A stretch of 64,000 nt of DNA from a virus: IMG/VR virus record IMGVR_UViG_3300037189_004270, positions 1-64,000 of that record. The stretch is one strand, 5' to 3'. Made by a program: the position numbers and the translations under genes. The notes under the pieces were generated by a model that saw only the letters and a list, made by a program, of their open reading frames with translations, was not told the origin of the DNA and made no database searches. How positions within the stretch are numbered: the first letter of the stretch is position 1; every line of letters starts with the position of its first letter. This document shows, piece after piece, positions 23,669 through 31,495 of the stretch.

Positions 23669-24367
23669 ATGTATAGTTTTGAAGAAGTATCAGACAGAAT
23701 TAAAAATTTTTATACTCAAGATCAACAAACTTGGTCATCTGTTGAAGAACTAGCCGATGGCGTATTTGTTTTTCATGACGTTATTCCTCACAACACCACC
23801 TCTTTTCTGGAGGACGTTATTCAGGATACTTCTAACAATTATGGCTATATGGAGGCTATGGTTGGTTACGGAATGAAAATGCCAGAGTATAGAGACTGTC
23901 TAGATTTTAAGTACAAAAGAAGTGACATAGAAAATGATAACTCCATTTCGGGAATGTTACTAAAAAAATTATGGGATAGCGTGTACTCTAAATGCCTTCC
24001 TGCCGTTCAGTCCTACTGCAAACTCTTTAACATCGGAGAACTTAGGTACTGGGAGGCTATGAATTTTGTTAAGTATGGGCCAGGAAAGCACTTCCAGGAA
24101 CATGCAGATCACGGATATTCTTACAATTGCGTAGTATCTTTAGTAGGATACCCTAATGATAACTATGAAGGTGGAGAGTTGGAATTTAGACTACAGAAAT
24201 TAAAAGTAAAGCCAAGGGCGGGAGACCTTTTTGTATTTCCCTCTAACTTTATGTATCCACATAAATCATTACCAGTTATAAGTGGTACAAAGTATTCTAT
24301 TGTTACAATGCTAGATTATTCAGATAAGTACCACCGTCCAGAATTTTATCAAGAAACTGGTTCATAG
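23669..24367 (+). CDS. Prolyl-4-hydroxylase-like 2-oxoglutarate/Fe(II) oxygenase, copy 3 (232 aa)
   Basis: Iron ligands are H145, D147 and H198, with K208 for 2-oxoglutarate. NYEGGELEF, VKPRAGDLFVFPS and YPHKSLPVISGTKYS match copy 2 closely, including the HADHG motif. The N-terminal 120 residues are different from copy 2, suggesting a different substrate or site. Its last base overlaps the GTG of the next gene. Confidence 0.87.
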   Translation: MYSFEEVSDRIKNFYTQDQQTWSSVEELADGVFVFHDVIPHNTTSFLEDVIQDTSNNYGYMEAMVGYGMKMPEYRDCLDFKYKRSDIENDNSISGMLLKKLWDSVYSKCLPAVQSYCKLFNIGELRYWEAMNFVKYGPGKHFQEHADHGYSYNCVVSLVGYPNDNYEGGELEFRLQKLKVKPRAGDLFVFPSNFMYPHKSLPVISGTKYSIVTMLDYSDKYHRPEFYQETGS

Positions 24368-25077
24368 TGAACATTAGTGTGTATAGAGAGCCCAACTCTC
24401 CTACCCAACTTGATCAGTTGCCAATGACAAGAGACTGGATGGACTTAACTTTCGATAGACATGCATATCAATGTTTCCCAGTATCTATGGCTAACCGCGC
24501 AGGGCTGGGTATATCATTTAAAGAAGATGTGTCATTCGTCTGGGACGGAATAAATACTTCTTCAGACCATCATATAAGGATAATTAAGGGAGAAAATTTT
24601 GCACATTCCAAGAGAGGAAATCGTACCGTAAGTTTTGACACAGGATTGTACTTTTCCCCAGAGAGTAATCTGTCTTTGATGACTATGACTCCACCAAATA
24701 TATTTTTAGATGGAATTCAATGTATCAGTACCATTGTCAGCACTTCTGCATTAGTTGGAACCTTTCCTATAGCACTAATGGTTACTAAGCCAAATGTAGA
24801 AATTATTATTCCAGCAGGAACTATAATTGCTTCAATACTTCCAATTTCTCTATCAGAATTAAATAATATAGAGATTGATATAATTTCAAAACGTCCAGAT
24901 TTCATGTCTGATGCAAACTGGAATAACAGGATGCGCGAGCGAGGGGAAGCCTCTCAGAAACTAAATTCTAAGGGAGAGTGGACGCATTTTTATCGAAATG
25001 CTGTAGACCATAATGGAGAGCCTTATGGAGAACATGAGGCAAAAAGAATAATAATGAAAGTAAACGATGAAGATTAA
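24367..25077 (+). CDS. DUF6065-like jelly-roll protein, divergent copy (236 aa)
   Basis: Begins with GTG 24367 overlapping the previous stop, reading MNISVYREPNSP. The segment CFPVSMANRAGLG followed by VSFVWDG resembles the start of DUF6065 proteins. The later NLSLMTMTPPN, then IIIPAGTIIASILPISLSEL, follows the order of motifs in the other jelly-roll copies, although HPFN is replaced by PPN. This makes it a distant member of that family. It lies between hydroxylase-like genes. Function unknown. Confidence 0.6.
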   Translation: MNISVYREPNSPTQLDQLPMTRDWMDLTFDRHAYQCFPVSMANRAGLGISFKEDVSFVWDGINTSSDHHIRIIKGENFAHSKRGNRTVSFDTGLYFSPESNLSLMTMTPPNIFLDGIQCISTIVSTSALVGTFPIALMVTKPNVEIIIPAGTIIASILPISLSELNNIEIDIISKRPDFMSDANWNNRMRERGEASQKLNSKGEWTHFYRNAVDHNGEPYGEHEAKRIIMKVNDED

Positions 25078-25783
25078 ATTCATATCTAATAGGCCGTGGC
25101 TGAATAAGAGTAGTAAGAATGTCCCCATGTCTGCTGTTAAGGCTATTCCAGATTGGTATGTTTCAGAAAGCAGATATCTAAAAAATCATGACGGAGAAGA
25201 TATAATTGGTCCCGATGGAGCCAAAGTCCCATCGTGGAAAGCCTGCCCAGCGATATATGACATACTTGGCACGGGATATGTCCTAAGAACTCCATGCGAC
25301 ATCACCTTTTATCTAGAAGGAGACTGCCTAGAAGTAAAAATAAATCCTAGGTATGCAGACTTTATTCATAAGCGTAGCGAAATGCCAGGATTTATGCAGC
25401 CGGAAGGGTATAGGAAGGAACACTTTGCCTGGTGGCCAGATTGGGGCATAGACACTCCAAAGGGCTATAGCGTTTTATGGTCACATCCATTTAATAGATT
25501 TGACCTTCCATTTTTAAATACTACTGGTGTGGTTGACAATGATAAAGTTAATCTTCCTGGCACGGTGCCATTCTTCATAAGAGAAGGCTGGGAGGGAACT
25601 ATACCTCAAGGAACTCCATATCTTCAACTTTTACCATTCAGGAGAGATGACTGGGAATCCGAACATGAGTTTCCTGATGAACATATAATGTATAATAATA
25701 ATGTAGAAAATAGCGCTAAATTTCGCGTTCCAGGCGGTGGAGTTTACTTGAATCAAGTCTGGTCTAGAAGAAAGTACCTATAA
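25067..25783 (+). CDS. DUF6065-like jelly-roll protein, copy 3 (238 aa)
   Basis: Carries VPMSAVKAIPDWYV near the start, SHPFNRFDLPF (H140), TTGVVDNDK and GTPYLQLLPFRRDDW, the same ordered motifs as the genes at 13151 and 14888. It overlaps the preceding gene by 11 bases and its stop overlaps the ATG of the following oxygenase. The repeated pairing of this family with hydroxylase-like genes in both blocks suggests a partner function such as substrate delivery, a second modification step, or a structural component that is modified. Confidence 0.65.
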   Translation: MKIKFISNRPWLNKSSKNVPMSAVKAIPDWYVSESRYLKNHDGEDIIGPDGAKVPSWKACPAIYDILGTGYVLRTPCDITFYLEGDCLEVKINPRYADFIHKRSEMPGFMQPEGYRKEHFAWWPDWGIDTPKGYSVLWSHPFNRFDLPFLNTTGVVDNDKVNLPGTVPFFIREGWEGTIPQGTPYLQLLPFRRDDWESEHEFPDEHIMYNNNVENSAKFRVPGGGVYLNQVWSRRKYL

Positions 25784-26433
25784 TGGAACATCCTAAGTCA
25801 ATCACTCCATCAGGATTCTTTGGCGATTCACCAGAAAATATTGTATCGCTTGAGAACTTTATATATCCTGAGGAACTAGAAAAATTAAATAGTTTTATTA
25901 GGACAAACGATATCTGGGATGTTACCGAAACCCATTACAATGAGAATGGTACTGTAATATATGATTCGGGATATTGGGCTAATAGAGTAATCACTCACAG
26001 GAATATGGTTAAAGCCAATGCTGAAATTCCAGATATAATTCATGGAATGGTGTTAAGATTAAAGTTAGTTGTCGATGACTTTTTTAATGTGGATGCTGAA
26101 CCGACAGGCCCAGCAATGGTGAGATGGCTGCCTGGTCAATTGCAGATGCCACACGCAGATAAAGAATTACATACTGGGCCAGATGCTGGTAAGCCTAACG
26201 ACTTTCCCTGGTATGATTTAGCAGGACTATTCTACATTAATGATGATTACGAAGGTGGAGAACTTTACTTTCCAAATCAAGGAATACAATTTAAGCCTAA
26301 GGCGGGAGCAGCATATTTCTTTCCAGGAGATATGAATTACATACATGGAGTTACTGAAGTTAAATCAGGAATTAGATACACCGTTCCATTCTTTTGGACC
26401 ATAGCAAAGCATACAGGGGAGAAGCATCCTTGA
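25783..26433 (+). CDS. Prolyl-4-hydroxylase-like 2-oxoglutarate/Fe(II) oxygenase, copy 4 (216 aa)
   Basis: Iron ligands are H124, D126 and H188, with R198 ten residues after H188 in place of lysine. YEGGELYFPNQGIQFKP and YIHGVTEVKSGIRYT are typical. This copy, with the next two, forms an Arg subgroup, while copies 1-3 use Lys. The N-terminal half (VTETHYNENGTV) is unlike copies 2 and 3. It is translationally coupled to both neighbours. Confidence 0.87.
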   Translation: MEHPKSITPSGFFGDSPENIVSLENFIYPEELEKLNSFIRTNDIWDVTETHYNENGTVIYDSGYWANRVITHRNMVKANAEIPDIIHGMVLRLKLVVDDFFNVDAEPTGPAMVRWLPGQLQMPHADKELHTGPDAGKPNDFPWYDLAGLFYINDDYEGGELYFPNQGIQFKPKAGAAYFFPGDMNYIHGVTEVKSGIRYTVPFFWTIAKHTGEKHP

Positions 26434-27158
26434 TTATTGATGGTATAAATAAAGAAGACTTTATCATATATAAAGATGAGCCAAACTCTAAAGGTGAGTT
26501 AGGAATTACTGATAATAGAATAGTAGAGATACAAAAATTTGTCACCCCAGATACTGCGGAGAAGATGGTCAGGTACTTTGAGCATAAGGCAGAAATGTGG
26601 GGTCCAATTGCTTTTTATGGATCTTCTGGCATGGGCCTGCATCAGAATTCTTCTGAACTTCCAGAATTTGGGCTTCCCGAGAACTTTTTCGGACTAATTG
26701 CAAAGAAGTTTCAAGAGGCCGTAGAATCTATATTCGGTAGAGAGGTAAAGCCTAATACTTCTCATGCCCAAAAATGGGATGTAGGAGGATACGCATCTCC
26801 CCACTCTGATAACTCAGACTTTGAAGGCGTCCCTAATTCATTTCAAATTAATAAATATGTAGGAATTCTCTATTTGAACGAAGATTATGATGGCGGCGAA
26901 TTATATTTTACAGAGCATGATATAAGCATTAAGCCATCAGCCTACTCTTTTATCTCCTTCCCAGGGGGCGTAGAAAATATCCATGGAGTTAGCGAAATAA
27001 CTAATGGTACAAGATATACCATGGTTTCATTTTGGGACTTTAAAGAGGCAGAATATTCTGATCAATTAAAAGAAGAGTGGGATCAAGAATTGCTTAGAGT
27101 TCGTGCAGAGCAAGAAAAGCAAAGAGAAGAGTGGGATAAGGGCAATAAGTATGCGTAG
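26430..27158 (+). CDS. Prolyl-4-hydroxylase-like 2-oxoglutarate/Fe(II) oxygenase, copy 5 (242 aa)
   Basis: The start is TTG 26430, which overlaps the previous TGA and has GGGGAG about nine bases before it; a TTG at 26394 lacks such a site. Iron ligands are H125, D127 (HSD) and H185, with R195 for 2-oxoglutarate. DYDGGELYF and NIHGVSEITNGTRYT are clear. The C-terminus has a charged helix (QELLRVRAEQEKQREEW), which could mediate contacts with other proteins of the cluster. Confidence 0.85.
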   Translation: MIIDGINKEDFIIYKDEPNSKGELGITDNRIVEIQKFVTPDTAEKMVRYFEHKAEMWGPIAFYGSSGMGLHQNSSELPEFGLPENFFGLIAKKFQEAVESIFGREVKPNTSHAQKWDVGGYASPHSDNSDFEGVPNSFQINKYVGILYLNEDYDGGELYFTEHDISIKPSAYSFISFPGGVENIHGVSEITNGTRYTMVSFWDFKEAEYSDQLKEEWDQELLRVRAEQEKQREEWDKGNKYA

Positions 27159-27732
27159 CATTTTGAATAAGCCAGATATCATAGAGGGTGTATATTACTA
27201 CAAAGGAATGATTCCCAATCCACCGGAACTTGTGGAACTTATTGAAGAAACTAATGCATCTTTAACGAATGAAGAAATTATTTCAAAGTGGTGTACATGG
27301 GAGTCGTCAGATGGTATTAGCAAGTTTGGTAGTACCAAGTCAGTAGATGACTCTAAAATAGCAACCACAAGTGACGAGATTAAGTATATCTATGGAGTTA
27401 TAATTTCTGCGATTCGCATAGCATCTAGGCACTATGAACATTCAAATAACTTAGATTTGGGCAGGCAGTCTCCAATATCTATTTCCAAATATTCTGAAGG
27501 TAAGTTTATGGGTCCGCATACAGATGAAAAAACTGGCGCTCACATTTCTGGTGTGTTGTATCTTAACGATGAATATTCTGGTGGAGAATTAGGTTTCCCT
27601 AATCAGGGATTTTCTATAAAGCCTGAGGCCGGAAGCATGGTAATATTTCCTTCTACTCAGCCATATGTTCATGATCCACAGCCAGCGAGCGGGGCTGAAA
27701 GGTATATTTGCCCTGTATTCTGGTACAAATAA
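27151..27732 (+). CDS. Prolyl-4-hydroxylase-like 2-oxoglutarate/Fe(II) oxygenase, copy 6 (193 aa)
   Basis: The ATG at 27151 overlaps the previous stop (ATGCGTAG). Iron ligands are H123, D125 (HTD) and H174, with R184 for 2-oxoglutarate. EYSGGELGFPNQGFSIKP is shared with copy 4. The region before the core is short (about 115 residues). It closes the row of modification genes; a leaderless promoter for the next gene follows directly. Confidence 0.85.
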   Translation: MRSILNKPDIIEGVYYYKGMIPNPPELVELIEETNASLTNEEIISKWCTWESSDGISKFGSTKSVDDSKIATTSDEIKYIYGVIISAIRIASRHYEHSNNLDLGRQSPISISKYSEGKFMGPHTDEKTGAHISGVLYLNDEYSGGELGFPNQGFSIKPEAGSMVIFPSTQPYVHDPQPASGAERYICPVFWYK

Positions 27733-27734
27733 GA

Positions 27735-27740
27735 TATAAT
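27735..27740 (+). promoter_or_regulatory. Leaderless promoter of the 1,117-aa tail protein
   Basis: TATAAT lies exactly six bases before the ATG at 27747, two bases after the stop codon of the last oxygenase. There is no ribosome-binding site. Confidence 0.6.
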
Positions 27741-27746
27741 TAACAT

Positions 27747-30700
27747 ATGTCCTACTCTCAATTAGTTCTAGCAGATAAGCCATTAGGATATTGGGAATCC
27801 CCAGATTTTGGCGTAGAGAACCTACTAACACAGAATCAGTATTCTATAGAAACTTCTACTTCTGGCTGGTCTGCAGTAAACTCTAATACTTCAATATCAA
27901 GAGTGACCTCTGATTCATATATTGGATCTGCATCATTAAAGTTGACAGCAAATTCAGCAAGTCAGCGTGGTGAGGTTAGAATTTCTTCTGGATCTCGCAT
28001 TCAGGTAACTCCTGGTAAAAGATATACGATGCTTGCTAGAGTAAAAAGGGCGCAGGGAACTAGAAATGCTTCAATAAGAATTGAATATTTTACTACTCAA
28101 AGTGGATCTACATTATCAGAGGCAGTTAGATACTCTAACGAATTTCAACTATCTAGTGACTCCTGGACAACTATATATCATACTGACTTAATATTCACCC
28201 CCAATGACAACGACTACTTTGTATCTTGGGGTATTGCCACTAATGGTTCAGGATCTATCGGAGATGAACTTTTAGTAGATGGCGTTCAGTTCTATGAGGG
28301 TAGCGTATATCAAATAGAAGATAGAGTATCTACCAATAATATAAATATATTTGAATACGATCATAAAAATATTAAGCCCATAATATTTGGTACAGATAGT
28401 TGTGTAAAACTGACTGAGCAAGTTTCCCCGAATTTGAATAACAATTATAAATTGTTTATATCTGGCACAGAAAATAAAGATTCAACCATTGAAATGTGGT
28501 TTGCTATAGAACAGCCGCCATCCTATAGACATACACTTTTGAAGATAGGAACATTCCTAAACTGCTACATTGAAAGAGATAGAATATTCATAGAATCAGG
28601 CGGGAAGAGTGCAAGCATACAGGTAGTAGACTGGGAAAAACAACACTATGTTGCCATTTCATATTTAAACAGAAAGGTAGATCTTTATTTAGATGATAGA
28701 GATCCTGTATCTGTTTCACTAGACGAAGACTTCAGGTTTGATGACATAATAAATACCACACTTATACCATCCGTGGTGTTTGGCCCATGCTCTAGCCCAA
28801 GAAACTTAATTTTCAACCCGTCCTTTGAGGATGGGACAATAGGATGGGAATTACATGGATCAGGAACGACTATATCTAGTGTTTCTACAGATTCATTTTC
28901 TGGAAATAAAAGTTTAAGCATTTCTAGATCTGCAAGTTCAAACTCTGGGGCAAAGATTGTAGATAGATTACCAGTTAAAAAATACAATAAGTATCAGTTA
29001 TCAACTCAAGTTAAAATTCCTTCTGGTCAACAAAGCACTACCTTGAAGTTAATATGTAAAACATACGAAGATGTTTCAGCAGGATCTGTAATAAATAACT
29101 ATGAAGATCAAATAGTAATATCTAGCGCAGACTCATGGCAAGAACTATCTCTTTCATTTACCCCTGGATATAATGAAAATTATATAGAGGTCTATGTTGT
29201 AAGTTCTGTTTCTGGAACAGCAGGACAAGTATTTTTAGTAGATGCCTGCCTTCTAGAAAAGTCAGACTACCCAGTTGCCTGGGACGAACTTTCTTATGCC
29301 AGCGATCCACTTTTTATATCTTCAATAGCCTTGTACCCCTTTGCGTTGCCTAGAGATAAAATAATAAAAAGAATCAATTATGCTACCCAAGATCTTTCAG
29401 ATTCTCTTTCAATTAAATTCTCTGGAGATAGAATAAATACAGATTACAATTCTATTTACGCCACTAAAGAAGTCGATATTTTAGAATTGGCAAAAACAGA
29501 TCAAGTAACCTCACAGAATCTTTTATACACAAATAATGGATTCTATATGCCATCAGTAAAGCCTGCAGTTATCTCATCTGGACTGTATGGCGGGTCCTAT
29601 TCTTTAAACTCTAATGGAGTTCTACTATCTGGTGATTATTTTATCAACATAGATAATGTAGATAAATACTTTAATCCATATTCATCTACAATAAAAATGC
29701 AAATTCAGTTAGACTCTACATCTGGCGACGGGACCTTACTTACAATAACACCAGTAACTAATGCCTATGCAATATCAATTAAAAAGCAATCTAATAAGAT
29801 AGTAGGAGTCGTCCTTAACGATTTTGGAGATCTATCTCCAGACGTACTATTTCAGTCCAACACTCTAACATCAGGTCAGTATAACCTTGCGTTTAATTTT
29901 ACAGAATTATCAATGTCTGTAAAAGTCGGGGCGCAAGAGTTTAATGATATAAGCATTCCTAATATACAAACGTATACTCAGATAGTTTTGGGCAACTTCC
30001 CCTCATCTGATGATGCGTTCCCAGATAGAATTAGAAACTTTGGAGTAGATCCACTAACAGCGTTTAATAGTATAAATTGGTATTCTCCAGAATTGTATAT
30101 GCTTAGATTTAATGGAAATCTAAATGTATCTCAAAAGGGTAAGATAGAATATACGGCTACCAGCCTGGATACATCTAATAACAGCATAGTTACTTTTAAT
30201 GACGCTAGCAAGCCGTACCTTTTTATAAATGATGAAATTATCTACGAGCCTTCTAATATTCCAAACAATAATTATGAAAATCCAGAGTCTATAAAAATAT
30301 ATGCAGAAGTGACTACTGAAGATGCATACTTAGATAATCCTATAATTAACAATTTATACGCTTCTTCATTTAATTCAAATGAAGTTATCTCGTCACTATC
30401 GAACTTTGTGCTGACCCCAAATGTGGATATAAGTTCTAATTATGTAGATAGCCCATATATTATAAAGAGTAGAGAGACAAACGTGCTAGCACATGACTCA
30501 AACATAGGGGTAAAATTTACTAGAGGAATATCATCTGGGTGTAGAATAATTAAGAATACATCAGATTATAAAATTATTGAATTTATCTTTAAAATTACCA
30601 AGTATCCAAATAGATCAGAAGTTTATAATATATTTGATATATCTGGAGCAACATCTATAGGTCTTTCCTACTCATCGGCGGGATTGAATAAGTATGGAGC

Positions 30701-31100
30701 ATATGATCTATACATAGATGGACAATTAAGAAGTACACCATCCTTATACGAAATTTCTGTAGGAGAAATCTATCACATAATAGCCGTACTTCCTTCAGCA
30801 AATAATAATAATATTCACTTAGGAAGTAACAAGTCTTCTGCCAATATGATTAATGGATCTATAGGTAAAATTTGTATATATGAAGAAATAAACATGAATT
30901 ACGCAACATTTGCATCAGACAAGTACCAAGACCTAATAGGAAGGGTTTCTAGATCAATTTCTGGAGGCTCAGTTAATGTAAATGATGAGCCTGCGGGTAC
31001 CCAAACATACTATAGAAATAGCGACTACTTTGAAATGATTGATCTTCCAAAGGTCAAATTTGTCACATCTTCGTGGGAAGAAATCGATCTAGCGAACTAA
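27747..31100 (+). CDS. Large fibre or tail protein with carbohydrate-binding-like modules, 1,117 aa
   Basis: Begins MSYSQLVLADKPLGYWE. Two modules of a CBM4/9-like beta-sandwich are visible: NLLTQNQYSIETSTSGW ... VTPGKRYTMLARVK near residue 25, and NLIFNPSFEDGTIGWELHG ... KYQLSTQVKIPSG near residue 350. Between and after them are laminin G/concanavalin-type segments (DSTIEMWFAIEQPPSYRHTLLKIG; YHIIAVLPSANNNNIHLG). No catalytic motif is seen. It probably binds sugars on the host envelope. It lies between the modification cluster and the head genes, so it may itself be modified. Confidence 0.7.
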   Translation: MSYSQLVLADKPLGYWESPDFGVENLLTQNQYSIETSTSGWSAVNSNTSISRVTSDSYIGSASLKLTANSASQRGEVRISSGSRIQVTPGKRYTMLARVKRAQGTRNASIRIEYFTTQSGSTLSEAVRYSNEFQLSSDSWTTIYHTDLIFTPNDNDYFVSWGIATNGSGSIGDELLVDGVQFYEGSVYQIEDRVSTNNINIFEYDHKNIKPIIFGTDSCVKLTEQVSPNLNNNYKLFISGTENKDSTIEMWFAIEQPPSYRHTLLKIGTFLNCYIERDRIFIESGGKSASIQVVDWEKQHYVAISYLNRKVDLYLDDRDPVSVSLDEDFRFDDIINTTLIPSVVFGPCSSPRNLIFNPSFEDGTIGWELHGSGTTISSVSTDSFSGNKSLSISRSASSNSGAKIVDRLPVKKYNKYQLSTQVKIPSGQQSTTLKLICKTYEDVSAGSVINNYEDQIVISSADSWQELSLSFTPGYNENYIEVYVVSSVSGTAGQVFLVDACLLEKSDYPVAWDELSYASDPLFISSIALYPFALPRDKIIKRINYATQDLSDSLSIKFSGDRINTDYNSIYATKEVDILELAKTDQVTSQNLLYTNNGFYMPSVKPAVISSGLYGGSYSLNSNGVLLSGDYFINIDNVDKYFNPYSSTIKMQIQLDSTSGDGTLLTITPVTNAYAISIKKQSNKIVGVVLNDFGDLSPDVLFQSNTLTSGQYNLAFNFTELSMSVKVGAQEFNDISIPNIQTYTQIVLGNFPSSDDAFPDRIRNFGVDPLTAFNSINWYSPELYMLRFNGNLNVSQKGKIEYTATSLDTSNNSIVTFNDASKPYLFINDEIIYEPSNIPNNNYENPESIKIYAEVTTEDAYLDNPIINNLYASSFNSNEVISSLSNFVLTPNVDISSNYVDSPYIIKSRETNVLAHDSNIGVKFTRGISSGCRIIKNTSDYKIIEFIFKITKYPNRSEVYNIFDISGATSIGLSYSSAGLNKYGAYDLYIDGQLRSTPSLYEISVGEIYHIIAVLPSANNNNIHLGSNKSSANMINGSIGKICIYEEINMNYATFASDKYQDLIGRVSRSISGGSVNVNDEPAGTQTYYRNSDYFEMIDLPKVKFVTSSWEEIDLAN

Positions 31101-31147
31101 TATGTCTCAATTATTGACGTATTTTGTTATTTAAGAGTGAAAAATGG

Positions 31148-31153
31148 TATCAT
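31148..31153 (+). promoter_or_regulatory. Leaderless promoter of the head operon
   Basis: TATCAT lies six bases before the ATG at 31160. A possible -35 (TTGTTA, 31124-31129) is 18 bases upstream. This decides the start of the following gene. Confidence 0.6.
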
Positions 31154-31159
31154 ATTAAT

Positions 31160-31495
31160 ATGAAGAGAACTAGAATTACAGAGGTTGAAGAAACTGATTA
31201 CGGTCTATATTTATGGGAAATGCCAGACGGATCTTTAGTGGCAGATGACCAAAAAAACTTTTTAAATATCCCAGCAAAGAAGAACGACAGGGAAAAAATA
31301 AAGTTGCTAGTAGACACAGTTAAGTCCTTTGGAATTCATGAGGGCCGCGCCGTATTTTGGTCAGGCCATAGAAGAGTTACAGATGAAGAATATGAGTATC
31401 AGAAGCAAAGAATGGAATGGGGACTTATCCCAGACGAACTTGATTACGGCGCAGCGAGGGATGAATTAATGTCCATGCAAAAGAGGCTAAAATGA
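31160..31495 (+). CDS. Hypothetical protein upstream of the portal gene, 111 aa
   Basis: Begins MKRTRITEVEETDYG and includes LYLWEMPDGSLVADDQ and RAVFWSGHRRVTDEEY. I recognise it only as a type of small protein found near portal genes in actinophages; it has no named domain. The leaderless promoter selects ATG 31160; an upstream TTG has no signals. Its stop overlaps the portal start by four bases, so the two are co-translated. Confidence 0.65.
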   Translation: MKRTRITEVEETDYGLYLWEMPDGSLVADDQKNFLNIPAKKNDREKIKLLVDTVKSFGIHEGRAVFWSGHRRVTDEEYEYQKQRMEWGLIPDELDYGAARDELMSMQKRLK

